From CAYMPH01 sp964392365 (GTDB lineage: Bacteria; Spirochaetota; UBA4802; UBA5550), in assembly GCA_964392365.1 (NCBI GenBank), contig CAYMPH010000019.1:12878-76877 (forward strand): a stretch of 64,000 nt of DNA, in the 5' to 3' direction. Below, in pieces: positions 53,604 through 63,189 of this stretch. The notes beneath the pieces were generated by a model, which saw only the letters and a list, made by a program, of their open reading frames with translations, had not been told where the DNA came from and did not search any database. Both the position numbers and the translations under genes were made by a program. Numbering within the stretch: the stretch's first letter is position 1; the number at the start of each line of letters is the position of its first letter.

Positions 53604-53921
53604 ATGGCGGAAAATAAGAAAAAAACGAACACAACTGCTGTAAAAAAAATTAAATTGAAAAAGAAAACAAATTTAATGAAATTATATTCTGTTATGAATA
53701 AGATGTCGGAAAACGCGGTTGATAATGAAGTTATAAAAAAATTTAAAATAATAATTGAAGCGTCGGAATTTGATATCACAAAAGTTGCCCTTGACGGGAT
53801 ATTGAAAAGACCTAACGATGTTGTAATAAAATCTTTTCATGAATCACTTCATGCATACATAAATCATTTTCTTTATATGGATAAAAAAAATAAAAAAATG
53901 ATAGCAAAAAAAAAGATATAG
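53604..53921 (+). CDS. Small Lys-rich protein upstream of moaD
   Basis: A 105-residue protein with a Lys-rich N-terminal tail (NKKKTNTTAVKKIKLKKK) and a helical body ending in KKNKKMIAKKKI. It shows composition like the H1-like proteins at 39837 and 43568. GGAGAG precedes the ATG. It is 4 nt before moaD, so it could be cotranscribed with the molybdopterin genes, though nothing suggests a role in them. Confidence 0.5.
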   Translation: MAENKKKTNTTAVKKIKLKKKTNLMKLYSVMNKMSENAVDNEVIKKFKIIIEASEFDITKVALDGILKRPNDVVIKSFHESLHAYINHFLYMDKKNKKMIAKKKI

Positions 53922-53925
53922 ACTC

Positions 53926-54171
53926 ATGAAAATCAGGATTAAAGCGTTTGCTTCATTAAAAGACATCCTGGGTTTTAGCGAAAAAGAATTTGATTTTACG
54001 GAAAATATAACTGCTGGCCAGGCGGTTGCTGAATTAAAAAAAATTTATCCGGGTTTCAGTTCCTACAATGGGCTTATGCTTATTGCAAAGAATGAAGAAT
54101 TCTGCAATGAAGAAGGAATATTAAAAGACAATGATGTTATAGCATTATTCCCTCCCGTAAGCGGCGGATAA
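53926..54171 (+). CDS. moaD: Molybdopterin-synthase sulfur carrier MoaD
   Basis: An 81-residue beta-grasp protein ending in the required Gly-Gly (LFPPVSGG). IRIKAFASLKDILG is the first strand/loop. The C-terminal thiocarboxylate donates sulfur to MoaE. The next gene is moaE, 1 nt downstream. As no separate ThiS was found near thiG, whether this or another carrier serves thiamine is open. Confidence 0.93.
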   Translation: MKIRIKAFASLKDILGFSEKEFDFTENITAGQAVAELKKIYPGFSSYNGLMLIAKNEEFCNEEGILKDNDVIALFPPVSGG

Positions 54172-54172
54172 A

Positions 54173-54589
54173 ATGATAAACATAAGATATCAGACTGAAC
54201 CCATAAATGTTAATTCCATTGTAGAGAATATTGGCTCAGATGCTGATGGAGCGGAAGTGATTTTTATCGGCACTGTCAGGAATAATTCAAATGGAAAGAA
54301 TGTTCTGTACCTGGAATATGAAATATACAATGAAATGGCTGAGAAGGAACTGAAAAAAATCATTTTGGAAACTTTCAGCAGCTGGAAAATTTCCAGATGT
54401 GATGTGGTTCACAGATACGGAAAAGTAGATATTGGAGAAACAAGTATCGTCATTGCTGTAGCATCAGGACACAGGGACGAGTCATACAAGGCATCAAGAT
54501 ATATTATCGAAGAAATTAAAAAAAGAGTTCCTGTGTGGAAAAAAGAATTTTACAGCGACGGTTCAAACTGGATAACCAGAGGAAGCTGA
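54173..54589 (+). CDS. moaE: Molybdopterin synthase catalytic subunit MoaE
   Basis: A 138-residue subunit that inserts two sulfurs into precursor Z to form molybdopterin. FIGTVRNNSNG, YLEYEIYNEMA, VVHRYGKVDIGETSIVIAVASGHR and KKRVPVWKKE (catalytic Lys) are all conserved. Directly downstream of moaD. With moaD this shows molybdenum or tungsten cofactor synthesis, which fits the presence of a selenocysteine machinery (for example for formate dehydrogenase). Confidence 0.95.
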   Translation: MINIRYQTEPINVNSIVENIGSDADGAEVIFIGTVRNNSNGKNVLYLEYEIYNEMAEKELKKIILETFSSWKISRCDVVHRYGKVDIGETSIVIAVASGHRDESYKASRYIIEEIKKRVPVWKKEFYSDGSNWITRGS

Positions 54590-54592
54590 AGC

Positions 54593-55816
54593 ATGGAAAA
54601 TAGAAAATATCTGATAATAATCGGCGACGGGATGTCGGGGCTGCCTCTGGAGGAACTGGGAGGAAAAACCACGCTTGAATACGCAAAAACCCCTAACCTT
54701 GACCGGCTTGCGCAGTGTGGAATTTTCGGCCTTGCCAAAACAGTCCCTGATGGCATGCACCCGGGCAGCGACACAGCCAATTTATCAATTTTCGGATATA
54801 ATCCCAAAGAATATTTTACAGGCAGGGCTCCACTTGAAGCAGTAAGCATGGGAATAAAAATGAATGCAGATGATGCTGCATTCAGATGCAATTTTTCCCT
54901 TATCGAAAACGGCTCCATGAAAGATTTCAGTGCAGACCATATTGATTCAGCTTTCAGCGCTATTATAATAAAAGAGCTTTCTGAAAAAATAAAAACCCCT
55001 GACATCGAATTTTACCCGGGTGTTTCATACAGAAATATCATGATCTGGAGAAACTACCCGCACAAAAATATTACATCATCCACACCTCCTCACGATATAA
55101 CCGGAAAAAAAATAGAATCTTATCTGCCCTCAGGCAACGGCAGTGAAATGCTGAATGAAATTATGCTGAAATCCCGGGAAATAATTTCAGATTCAAAAAC
55201 AATTAAAGAATCGCGCGGCAGATACAAAGGCAATCCTTCGCAGGCATGGCTCTGGGGCGGCGGGAAAAAGCCTGCGATAAAATCATTAAAAGAAAGATTC
55301 AACCTGGAAGGTTTTACCATTTCAGCTGTTGATCTTATTCACGGAATCGGAATTTCTGCGGGGCTAAATCCAGCTGTTGTTGAAGGAGCCACAGGATATA
55401 TTGACACCAACTACGAAGGTAAAGCCGAGAAAGCTCTTGAGCTTCTTGAAAAATCCAATTTTGTTTTTCTGCACGTTGAATCACCTGACGAATCAGGTCA
55501 CGAAGGAAATGTGAGCCACAAGCTTCAGGCCATAGAAGACTTCGACAAAAAGGTCGTTGGAAAAGTTTTAGACGGTATAAGCAGGTTTGATAAATACACG
55601 ATACTAGTAATGCCGGATCATCCTACACCGATCAAACTGAAAACGCACACATCCGACCCGGTTCCATTCTGCATTTATGAAAACGATAACCGCATAAAAT
55701 CTGAAAAAGGAAAAGGCGCGCCTTCTTTCAGTGAAAAAACAGCTGCTCAAACAGGACTTTATATTTCAGGCGCCCATATGCTCATTGAATATATGACATC
55801 CGGAAAAATATTTTGA
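54593..55816 (+). CDS. apgM: Cofactor-independent phosphoglycerate mutase, archaeal type (ApgM)
   Basis: A 407-residue alkaline-phosphatase-superfamily enzyme that interconverts 2- and 3-phosphoglycerate. The N-terminal metal site is IIIGDGMSGLPLEELGGKT, the phosphorylated Ser is in HPGSDTANLSIFGYNP, and the C-terminal metal ligands are in HVESPDESGHEGNVSHK and VMPDHPTP. It starts 3 nt after moaE, so the operon mixes unrelated functions. Confidence 0.93.
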   Translation: MENRKYLIIIGDGMSGLPLEELGGKTTLEYAKTPNLDRLAQCGIFGLAKTVPDGMHPGSDTANLSIFGYNPKEYFTGRAPLEAVSMGIKMNADDAAFRCNFSLIENGSMKDFSADHIDSAFSAIIIKELSEKIKTPDIEFYPGVSYRNIMIWRNYPHKNITSSTPPHDITGKKIESYLPSGNGSEMLNEIMLKSREIISDSKTIKESRGRYKGNPSQAWLWGGGKKPAIKSLKERFNLEGFTISAVDLIHGIGISAGLNPAVVEGATGYIDTNYEGKAEKALELLEKSNFVFLHVESPDESGHEGNVSHKLQAIEDFDKKVVGKVLDGISRFDKYTILVMPDHPTPIKLKTHTSDPVPFCIYENDNRIKSEKGKGAPSFSEKTAAQTGLYISGAHMLIEYMTSGKIF

Positions 55817-55823
55817 GGATAAA

Positions 55824-57281
55824 ATGAAAAAATCCGTTATTATAGCCTCCATAATAATAGCCTTTGCGACTGTTTTCGCAATTATAAAATTCGCTATACC
55901 TGATACTCTTGAAACAGCCATATCAAAATATGAATCAGGCAGCAATATCAGGGCAATTGAAATTTTAAATCATCTTGCGTCAAAAACCGATTATGAACAT
56001 GCTGAAAAAATTTATTACTACAAGTGTAAAGCTGTAAATGCCCTTTCCAAAGAAATAGAAAAAGATTATTCAGATGAATTGCTGAAAGTTTCCCTGGAAA
56101 ATAAAGGTTCAGCTGAATTTGAAAAATATAAGAAAAAAATAGAATCAAAGCTGAAAAAGGTAAATGACAATACCGGAGCTGACCTTACACTTATTATTCA
56201 AAACAAAAAAAGCACAATAATTCCAGGCGGAAAATTTTATGGTGAATTTGTTTTAAAATATAGAGGGAGTCCTTATATTGAAGATCTCGATTTTGAAGAG
56301 CTTCAGAAAATCGAACCCGGGAAATTACTGAATGCTTTATCAAAATTTTATTCCAGATACCCCAACACCAGCTATCTTGCGCAAATAGTAAAAATGATTT
56401 TCGATATAATGCAGACAGGAACCGGAATTGTTGAAAATGAAAAATTCATTCTAAAAGCAATCGGATCATATGTGAGAAAATTTCCATCTGCAGCGGAAAC
56501 CGGCAGAATATATATGTCAAAAGCAGACAATGTAAATCTCAGAAATTCTCCGGGAGTTGAAGGCAAGCCAGTAGGAAAAACAGTAAAAGACGAAATTCTT
56601 ATCCAGCTTGAAAAATCAATGGACACAACACAGATAGGAGACACAAGAGATTACTGGTACAAAGTAAGTACGCTTAAAGGACTGAAAGGATGGATTTTCG
56701 GAAAATTTTTAGTCCCGACAGATATAACGAAAGCAGCAGGTCTGCCTGATGAAGAAACATGGACTCTTGATGAAAATTTCTCAGAATGGGATGATTCAAG
56801 CACTCCGAAAAGCTGGAGCCAGGTAAATGATTCAGATAAAAGTCCGATCAGTTTCACTGCTGTAAAGAATTCCAAAATACTGAGAACATCTCCAAAAGAA
56901 GGAGTGCTTTCAGGGCTTTTTAAAAAATATAATTTTTCAAAAGCATTCACAGTATCAGTCAGGGCGCGGATTATATCAGGAAAGTCGGTTTCAATTTTTG
57001 CATTATCTTATTCTTCTGATAAAGTATATGTTTTAAAATTATCACAGGAATCTGCTGAAATCTGCGGAAGAAATATCCCGATAAACGGCTCTGACTGGCA
57101 TGAATACAAGCTTGAATCTCTTGATGGCAGTCTTGCATCATTTTACATAGACGGAGAACTTGTTTCAGCCCGGATTCCTTCTATAAAAAACAAGTTCTTT
57201 TCACTTAAAGGCATATATATAATGCACACATCTCCGGAAGATACCGGATCAGCTGAGATGGAATATTTCAAACTAAGGTAA
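55824..57281 (+). CDS. Membrane-anchored SH3b-domain protein with LamG-like C-terminus
   Basis: A 485-residue envelope protein. Residues about 4-22 are a signal anchor (VIIASIIIAFATVFAII). A helical repeat region follows to about 235. The bacterial SH3 domain is at about 235-300 (SKADNVNLRNSPGVEGKP to GLKGWIFGKFLV), with RNSPG as hallmark. The C-terminal about 170 residues (WTLDENFSEWDD to ISGKSVSIFALSYSS) look like a concanavalin/LamG-type jelly roll. Binds peptidoglycan or polysaccharide by inference. Middle of the moaD-thiC operon. Confidence 0.75.
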   Translation: MKKSVIIASIIIAFATVFAIIKFAIPDTLETAISKYESGSNIRAIEILNHLASKTDYEHAEKIYYYKCKAVNALSKEIEKDYSDELLKVSLENKGSAEFEKYKKKIESKLKKVNDNTGADLTLIIQNKKSTIIPGGKFYGEFVLKYRGSPYIEDLDFEELQKIEPGKLLNALSKFYSRYPNTSYLAQIVKMIFDIMQTGTGIVENEKFILKAIGSYVRKFPSAAETGRIYMSKADNVNLRNSPGVEGKPVGKTVKDEILIQLEKSMDTTQIGDTRDYWYKVSTLKGLKGWIFGKFLVPTDITKAAGLPDEETWTLDENFSEWDDSSTPKSWSQVNDSDKSPISFTAVKNSKILRTSPKEGVLSGLFKKYNFSKAFTVSVRARIISGKSVSIFALSYSSDKVYVLKLSQESAEICGRNIPINGSDWHEYKLESLDGSLASFYIDGELVSARIPSIKNKFFSLKGIYIMHTSPEDTGSAEMEYFKLR

Positions 57282-57285
57282 ATAC

Positions 57286-58551
57286 ATGAATATATTTATA
57301 AAAGCGAAAAAAGGCGAAATATCCCCGGAAGTTGAATCAGTTGCAGCGCAGGAAGGGCTAAATGCTGATGAAATTTTAAAAAATTTTGCTGCAGGAAAAA
57401 TTGTAATTTTTAAAAACAATTTAAGAAAAATAGAACCTGTCGGTGTCGGTAAAAATCTGCGCACAAAAATCAATGCCAATATCGGCACATCACCTGACCT
57501 TTTTGACATGGATACAGAGATAGCGAAACTTGAAACTGCAATTAAAGCCGGAGCTGATGCGATAATGGATTTAAGCACAGGTGGCGATTTAAGATTTTTC
57601 AGAAATGCAATTCTTGAAAAATGCACAAAGCCTCTCGGAACAGTCCCTCTTTATGAAGTTGCTGTAGAAATGAGAAAAAAAAGCAAGTCAATGCTCGATA
57701 TGACTATTGTAGATTTCCTGAAAATAATCGAAGCACAGGCAAAAGACGGCGTGGATTTCATGACAATACATTCAGGTGTTACAAGAAGTTCAGTGGAATC
57801 CCTTAAATCATCAAAAAGAATAGTAGGCATAACAAGCAGAGGCGGTTCCATAATTGCCGAATGGATGGCAGTAAATAAAAAAGAAAATCCTTTATTTGAA
57901 CACTATGATGAAATTCTCGATATTCTTGCCGCATATAATGTTGCCATCAGCCTCGGCGACGGATTGCGCCCTGGAGCTATCAACGATGCAAATGACCGCG
58001 GACAGATTCACGAAATGATAATTCTCGGCGATCTTGCAAAGCGCGCAAGGGAAAAGGGAGTGCAGGCTCTCATTGAGGGGCCCGGGCATATGCCTCTTGA
58101 TATGATTGCCGATAATATGAAACTTGAAAAATCAATCTGCGATGGTGCTCCATATTATGTTCTAGGGCCTCTTGTAACAGACATAGCTCCGGGATACGAT
58201 CATATTACTGCAGCTATCGGCGGCGCAATCGCAGCCGCAAGCGGAGCTGACTTTCTCTGTTATGTAACTCCAGCTGAACACCTCAGGCTTCCCACAATAG
58301 ACGATGTAAGAGAGGGCGTAATTGCTTCAAAAATAGCTGCTCATGCCGGAGATATTGTCAAACTTGGCGAGCGAGCAAAGAAGCTTGATGATGAAATGTC
58401 AGGTGCAAGAAAAAAAAGAGACTGGAAGAAAATGTTTGACTTATCACTAGATGAAGATAAAGCTCGGAAATACAGGGAGGGAATGCCCTCCGGAGAAGAT
58501 GATCAGTGCTCCATGTGCGGAGAATTCTGCGCATTAAAAAGAGAATACTAA
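57286..58551 (+). CDS. thiC: Phosphomethylpyrimidine synthase ThiC
   Basis: Radical-SAM enzyme that rearranges AIR to HMP-P, the thiamine pyrimidine. The 421-residue length is the shorter form. The C-terminal [4Fe-4S] motif is CSMCGEFC, and MDLSTGGDL, GVTRSSVE, GDGLRPGAINDAND, EGPGHMPLDMI and HITAAIGGAIAA are conserved. It starts 4 nt after the SH3 gene, so there is no room for a TPP riboswitch directly upstream. With thiG and thiH this gives both halves of thiamine. Confidence 0.96.
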   Translation: MNIFIKAKKGEISPEVESVAAQEGLNADEILKNFAAGKIVIFKNNLRKIEPVGVGKNLRTKINANIGTSPDLFDMDTEIAKLETAIKAGADAIMDLSTGGDLRFFRNAILEKCTKPLGTVPLYEVAVEMRKKSKSMLDMTIVDFLKIIEAQAKDGVDFMTIHSGVTRSSVESLKSSKRIVGITSRGGSIIAEWMAVNKKENPLFEHYDEILDILAAYNVAISLGDGLRPGAINDANDRGQIHEMIILGDLAKRAREKGVQALIEGPGHMPLDMIADNMKLEKSICDGAPYYVLGPLVTDIAPGYDHITAAIGGAIAAASGADFLCYVTPAEHLRLPTIDDVREGVIASKIAAHAGDIVKLGERAKKLDDEMSGARKKRDWKKMFDLSLDEDKARKYREGMPSGEDDQCSMCGEFCALKREY

Positions 58552-58561
58552 GAGGTTTAAA

Positions 58562-59380
58562 ATGTCTGACGATTCAGTATTTTACGATTCATATAAAGAA
58601 GACAGAGATCTGATACTTGAATACAATCAGGTCTCGCTTGAAGATGCAAATATTATCAATATCTGCGGGATCGGAATTGACAATGTTACAAGAATTCAGG
58701 CTGTTGTGAAAATCATGAAAATGGCTGATGCAGGCGGAGTTTATCATGTAATGTCCATGAATCCATACAAAATGCACAGGGTTAAATTCAATAAGGAATT
58801 AATGGCAATATCATCAAAAGCAGATGTACATTTTGCTGCAGGTGCCGGATTGCAGACTGCTGCCAGAATATTAAAAAGCCCCATCAAAGAAAGGATTCCA
58901 ACAATAAGTTTCATGATGGACATTATCAGAATATCCGAGATGAAAGAATATCCTATATTTTTAGTAGGCGGAAGGCCTGAATCAACAGAACAGGCTTTTT
59001 TCAATATAAAAAAATCTTTTCCGAAAATCAGAATTGTAGGAAGGCATGGCGGATTTTTTAATGCGGAAAGGGAAAAATCAGTTATTGAAGCAATGAGAAA
59101 ATCTCATGCTAAAATTATTTTTATTGGAATGGGTTTTCCTAAAGAGGACATCTGGATCGACAAGATTAGAAGTGAATTTGCAAACAGCATTTTTATAAGC
59201 GTAGGCGGCTGCATTGATATAATTTCCGGACATGATAAAAAGGCTCCTGCATATTTCATGGACAGAGGAATTGACTGGCTATTCAGGATCATGATACGTC
59301 CATGGAGAATTGGAAGATTCTTTAGAGTTATCCTTTTTTACCTGCAGGTTATTTTTACTAGATTAAGGGGAAAGGCCTGA
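58562..59380 (+). CDS. WecG/TagA/CpsF-family glycosyltransferase (GT26)
   Basis: A 272-residue enzyme that transfers a sugar (ManNAc/ManNAcA type) to a lipid-linked acceptor. VYHVMSMNPYKMHRV, ERIPTISFMMDIIRIS, LVGGRPESTEQAFFNI, IFIGMGFPKEDIWI and ISVGGCIDIISG carry the family pattern; the Asp-containing PYKMHR and GxPK motif are typical. It is followed by a basic amphipathic C-terminus (FRIMIRPWRIGRFFRVILFY), which tethers it to the membrane. Last gene of the plus-strand operon. Confidence 0.88.
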   Translation: MSDDSVFYDSYKEDRDLILEYNQVSLEDANIINICGIGIDNVTRIQAVVKIMKMADAGGVYHVMSMNPYKMHRVKFNKELMAISSKADVHFAAGAGLQTAARILKSPIKERIPTISFMMDIIRISEMKEYPIFLVGGRPESTEQAFFNIKKSFPKIRIVGRHGGFFNAEREKSVIEAMRKSHAKIIFIGMGFPKEDIWIDKIRSEFANSIFISVGGCIDIISGHDKKAPAYFMDRGIDWLFRIMIRPWRIGRFFRVILFYLQVIFTRLRGKA

Positions 59381-59602
59381 TTATTTCTCGTATCTGCCCT
59401 TTTTTGCTGCAGTTTCTCTTGCGTTTAGAAGCTCCTTTGAAGAAACAGAACATCGGCCAAGCGTGAATTTTGAACTCTCTTCAGATGCATTGCATGTTCT
59501 GCATCTGATAACAGCTTTCATGCCTTCTTCGTTCCAGTCTGATATTTCAACATATCTTGATCCGCATATTCTACAGAAAATAACTGATACAAAATCACTC
59601 AT
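59381..59602 (-). CDS. Small Cys-knuckle (zinc-ribbon-like) protein
   Basis: A 73-residue protein with CRICGS and CRTCNA, a CxxC...CxxC pair spaced 22 residues, typical of a zinc ribbon. The tail is Lys/Ala-rich. It overlaps the GAF-PP2C gene by 8 nt and abuts the WecG-type gene on the other strand. Function unknown. Confidence 0.6.
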   Translation of the reverse strand: MSDFVSVIFCRICGSRYVEISDWNEEGMKAVIRCRTCNASEESSKFTLGRCSVSSKELLNARETAAKKGRYEK

Positions 59603-60899
59603 ATATATACACCCTGTCCATATTCATAATTATTATTGATATATCCTCCATTTTCCAAAGCCCTGAAGAATATAGATTAATATGTGTCATAAGGCGTTCC
59701 ATTAAATCAGCAGAATTTTCAAAATCGCCTTTTAAGAAATTCATAACACCCTTTAATCCGAATTTCAAACCATCCTTATTTTTTACATTAAGAAGCCCGT
59801 CTGTAATTACTACAAAAAAATCCCCTGGTTTAATTCCCATTTTAATACGTTTGATTATTTTCTTTTTATCAGAAAGAGTGCTTGCCCCTGTTTTTATATA
59901 CCGTGGAATCCCGTCTCTTACTAAAATAGGATACGATGTTCCAGCATTTACAAAACTGAGCTCTTTTGCATAGCTGTCAACTACGCCATAAAAAATTGAA
60001 ATCTCATTTCTGCTTTTTATTTCTTTTATTACATATTTATACAAAAGAGAAACTACAAGTGCTGCATCCTTGCCCTTTAATCCTGAAATTGCTCTTGTGG
60101 CACCGCTTATAATGGAAGCTTTAAGCCCACCGGAGATACCTTTTTCATGAATATCCCCCAGGGCAATTCCTATCTTGTTATTTTCAAATTTATAAACACT
60201 ATGAAACTCACCGCCAACTTCTCTTGCTGCAAATGATTTTGAACAGATATGTATATCATAATATTTTGTATTTATATCCGGAATAAGCGATTCCTGCATA
60301 GATCTTGCAGAAGAAAGTTCAATTGAAATTCTCTCTTCTTCAAGAGCATTCTGGAAAAAAATCGCGTTCTGAACAGCAAGGGACGCCTGATTGGAGAAAA
60401 CTTTAAAAAGAGAAAGATCCTCATCTTCAAAAAGAGGCCTGTTTATAGGATTTATTGCCTGGATTACACCAAGCAGCTTTCCCTTAAAAAGAAGCGGTGT
60501 GCACACAATTGATTTAGTGATAAATCCCGTATATTTGTCAAAAGTTGGATCAAATCTCGGATCATTATAAACATCATTTATTATTACAGCCTTTCTATTT
60601 TCAGCAACCCAGCCTGCAACGCCCTGCCCCAGTTTTATTCTGTATTTTTCTATAAGTTCACTTCCGGCTTCACCAAGAGCAACTTTAAAAACCAGTTCAC
60701 CTGTTTCATCATCAAACAGAAGCATTGTGCTTGCTTCAGCCTGCATAATATCTTTAATAATTTCCATTATAACAATCAGAAGTTTTTTTATATCAAGAGT
60801 TGCATTTATTATATTATTTATTTCAACAAGCTTTGTCAGATTGTATATCTGCCTTTCAAGAAAGGCCAGGTCATATTTTTTTCCGTTTATATCATCCAT
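59595..60899 (-). CDS. GAF-domain PP2C/SpoIIE-type serine phosphatase
   Basis: A 434-residue signalling phosphatase. The GAF domain is at about 25-180 (MQAEASTMLLFDDETGELVF, GLGQGVAGWVAE). A coiled-coil and the SpoIIE/RsbU-type phosphatase follow (about 200-430): SARSMQESLIPDINTKYYDI, the metal Asp in KIGIALGDIHEKGISGG and VVITDGLLNVK. It likely dephosphorylates an anti-sigma or anti-anti-sigma protein in response to a GAF signal. Middle of a minus-strand unit with the TPR and zinc-ribbon genes, overlapping the TPR gene by 1 nt. Confidence 0.88.
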   Translation of the reverse strand: MDDINGKKYDLAFLERQIYNLTKLVEINNIINATLDIKKLLIVIMEIIKDIMQAEASTMLLFDDETGELVFKVALGEAGSELIEKYRIKLGQGVAGWVAENRKAVIINDVYNDPRFDPTFDKYTGFITKSIVCTPLLFKGKLLGVIQAINPINRPLFEDEDLSLFKVFSNQASLAVQNAIFFQNALEEERISIELSSARSMQESLIPDINTKYYDIHICSKSFAAREVGGEFHSVYKFENNKIGIALGDIHEKGISGGLKASIISGATRAISGLKGKDAALVVSLLYKYVIKEIKSRNEISIFYGVVDSYAKELSFVNAGTSYPILVRDGIPRYIKTGASTLSDKKKIIKRIKMGIKPGDFFVVITDGLLNVKNKDGLKFGLKGVMNFLKGDFENSADLMERLMTHINLYSSGLWKMEDISIIIMNMDRVYIYE

Positions 60900-61612
60900 T
60901 ATTTTTTTTTCCTTAAAATTCTTTCAGCAGAATCGTAATTGCCAAGTTTTGCATAAATTGACACTAGTGATTCACGCAGCGCCTTATCTTTAGGATTTAT
61001 TGTTTCTGCTGCCTGATAGCATTTAAGCGCATCATTTAACCTGTTATTCTTTTCATATGATCTGGCAAGATTCATATTCAACTCAAACCCGTCATTTCCC
61101 ATTTTTTTTGATTTTTCGAAATGATCTATTGAATCTCTGCTTCTGCCGGTATTAAGCAGAGAAATTGCATAATAATATTCCATCTCTCTGCTTAAATGAA
61201 TTCTGTTTTTCTCCAGGGCATCAACAACCTCGCCATAATATTTCTTTTCATACAGAACATTTACTATAAGCTCGATTTCTTCATCTTTCAGCTTGACTTC
61301 ATTCATTGCGGTAACAATGAGTTCAGATCCTCTGCCTTCCTCTCCGATTCTTAAAAAATTCAAGCCTGTGTATATTTTTGCGTCCGGACTTGAAGGGTAA
61401 ACAAGCAGCATTTTTTCACAATAATTTTTAAATTTTTTTTTATTTTTATCATTTTTCAAAAGTTCAGCATTTTTCTTCATATCATTTAGAGATTCTTTTT
61501 TAAAATAGATATGATATCCTTGTAAATAAAAAGAGTAAAATTTCGCGCTGTAGAAACCGGAAAAACCGATAAACGCACCCAGCAGTATCAGGATCAATAA
61601 TTTAAATTTCAT
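60899..61612 (-). CDS. Membrane-anchored TPR protein
   Basis: A 237-residue protein with one N-terminal transmembrane segment (LLILILLGAFIGFSGFY) and a helical TPR-like body. The clearest repeat is AALKCYQAAETINPKDKALRESLVSIYAKLGNYDSAERIL, near the C-terminus. It is first in the unit with the GAF-PP2C gene and probably a scaffold for it or another partner. Confidence 0.75.
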   Translation of the reverse strand: MKFKLLILILLGAFIGFSGFYSAKFYSFYLQGYHIYFKKESLNDMKKNAELLKNDKNKKKFKNYCEKMLLVYPSSPDAKIYTGLNFLRIGEEGRGSELIVTAMNEVKLKDEEIELIVNVLYEKKYYGEVVDALEKNRIHLSREMEYYYAISLLNTGRSRDSIDHFEKSKKMGNDGFELNMNLARSYEKNNRLNDALKCYQAAETINPKDKALRESLVSIYAKLGNYDSAERILRKKK

Positions 61613-61958
61613 ATTTTAACAAAACCACATTTTTACTTCACTATAAATTTGATTTTCCTCATTTTTAACGTTCCGGCAAATATTTCAACATATCTCAATA
61701 CAAATGCGGGAATCTGTTATTTTATAAATAATATTGAAAAAATAATTCCAGATAGGTATATTATGTTTATTATTTATTAACTGTAATTAAATTTCAAGAA
61801 CAATATATTTTAAAGATTACCAAATATACCTCTTGTGTCATAAATTTAAGCTAAAAAAAATTAAATTATTTTATAAAAAAACAACTTTTTGCTTTAAAAA
61901 ATACAGTATATCAGTTAAAATATCATTTTTCGACAGTATTAATATTATGAGGATATTT
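61613..61958. other. A+T-rich divergent intergenic region
   Basis: About 350 nt between the TPR gene (minus) and the LolA-like gene (plus), without ORF or recognised repeat. It must hold both promoters. No strong -35/-10 pair was found by eye. Confidence 0.4.
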
Positions 61959-62561
61959 ATGAAAATTAAATTATTATTAACATCTTTACTTCTGCCGCTT
62001 TTTATTCATCCGGTATTTGCCATTAATGGAGAAGAAGCACTTGCGCGATTTAAAGGCAGAATGCAGAGTATTGAGAAAATGACAGGTAATATTACCTGGA
62101 CAACATCCGGAAGTAATTCAGCAGGTAATTTCAAATATATGAGCCCTGGTAAAATTTATGTTAAATTCAGTTCCCCGTCCAATAAAATCATTGTTGCAAA
62201 CGGCAGAAAATTATGGATTTATGATCCGGGCAGCAGCATTTGCGGCATACAGGATCTCGCAGGTAACGGCTCAGGAGGAATCGCTTCATTAGTTAACGAT
62301 TATCTAGCCATAGTTACATCTCAGGGAGCCGGCGGGTATACGCTTAAATTAAAAAACAGCAACAAAACATATTCGGAAATAATACTAATTCTCGATTCAA
62401 GCTTTATGCTGAAAAAAGCAACACTCAGATCAAAAGACGGGGAAAGCATGACATTTTCACTTAGCAACGTAGACACCTCAGCCTCTGTAATGAAAAATCT
62501 TTTTGATTACAGCGTACCGGCAAATACGCAGGTTGTAAAAAATCCGTTGAATATAAAATAA
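61959..62561 (+). CDS. LolA-like outer-membrane lipoprotein carrier protein
   Basis: A 200-residue exported protein of the LolA/LolA-like fold. The ATG at 61959 (MKIKLLLTSLLLPLFIHPVFA) is preceded by GAGG and gives a clean signal peptide; the longer ORF has no ribosome-binding site. The body has GKIYVKFSSPSNKIIVANGRKLWIYDP and later SEIILILDSSFMLKKATLRSKDGES, the concave beta-sheet pattern. LolA carries lipoproteins across the periplasm. Starts a three-gene run with a barrel protein and comEC. Confidence 0.82.
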   Translation: MKIKLLLTSLLLPLFIHPVFAINGEEALARFKGRMQSIEKMTGNITWTTSGSNSAGNFKYMSPGKIYVKFSSPSNKIIVANGRKLWIYDPGSSICGIQDLAGNGSGGIASLVNDYLAIVTSQGAGGYTLKLKNSNKTYSEIILILDSSFMLKKATLRSKDGESMTFSLSNVDTSASVMKNLFDYSVPANTQVVKNPLNIK

Positions 62562-62564
62562 AAA

Positions 62565-63170
62565 ATGAAAAAATTTAAACTGATATCGATTCTTTTTTTT
62601 ATTCTTCTCGGAACGTGCACAGTTTTTTCGCAGGAGAAGAAGGAAGATACCAAACCTGATAAAAAAGAAAAACGTGAACTGTTCTACACATTTATAGGGC
62701 CTGTCGCAGGTTTCGGCGGAAACTATATATGGCTTTCCGAATGGAACGAAACGCATCAGGCATCTTATTCTTTTCAGGGAATATTTCTAAAAGGTGGGGT
62801 AATGATAGATGTTTTTGCTAAAAATTTCTCCGGCGATTTCACAGTTGAATACATTTACAACTTCAATGAAAATTATCCTGTTATGAGTCTTTTCTTTAAA
62901 ATAACAGGAAAGTATGTTTTTAAAATCAGTGAAGTTTTTAATTTAGGTTTAGGAGTGGGAGGTTTTTTTGAGACTCCCCCTTCAAATGTTAATTTCAGAG
63001 GAGCAGCCGGGGTTCAGGTCCCTTTCGGCATGATTTTAAACACTTCTCCTGATTCCAAACTCATTATAGACTTTTACGCAAGATTCGGTTATTACGGCAT
63101 CGGTGAAAGTTCAATGAAACTATCATACGGCATGACCGTGGCTTTCCTTTTTAAAGTTGGAACATTATAA
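62565..63170 (+). CDS. Outer-membrane beta-barrel-like protein
   Basis: A 201-residue protein with a signal peptide (ILFFILLGTCTVFSQ), a short Lys/Glu-rich spacer and eight or so amphipathic strands with Gly/aromatic alternation (YTFIGPVAGFGGNYIW, VFKISEVFNLGLGVGGFF, MTVAFLFKVG). It follows the LolA-like gene by 3 nt. Function unknown. Confidence 0.65.
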   Translation: MKKFKLISILFFILLGTCTVFSQEKKEDTKPDKKEKRELFYTFIGPVAGFGGNYIWLSEWNETHQASYSFQGIFLKGGVMIDVFAKNFSGDFTVEYIYNFNENYPVMSLFFKITGKYVFKISEVFNLGLGVGGFFETPPSNVNFRGAAGVQVPFGMILNTSPDSKLIIDFYARFGYYGIGESSMKLSYGMTVAFLFKVGTL

Positions 63171-63189
63171 GAAAATATACATAAGGCTT

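Noticed and set aside
57282..57286. TPP riboswitch upstream of thiC
   Set aside because: Only 4 nt separate thiC from the preceding gene; no TPP-like element is seen upstream of the thiG-thiH or thiC genes.
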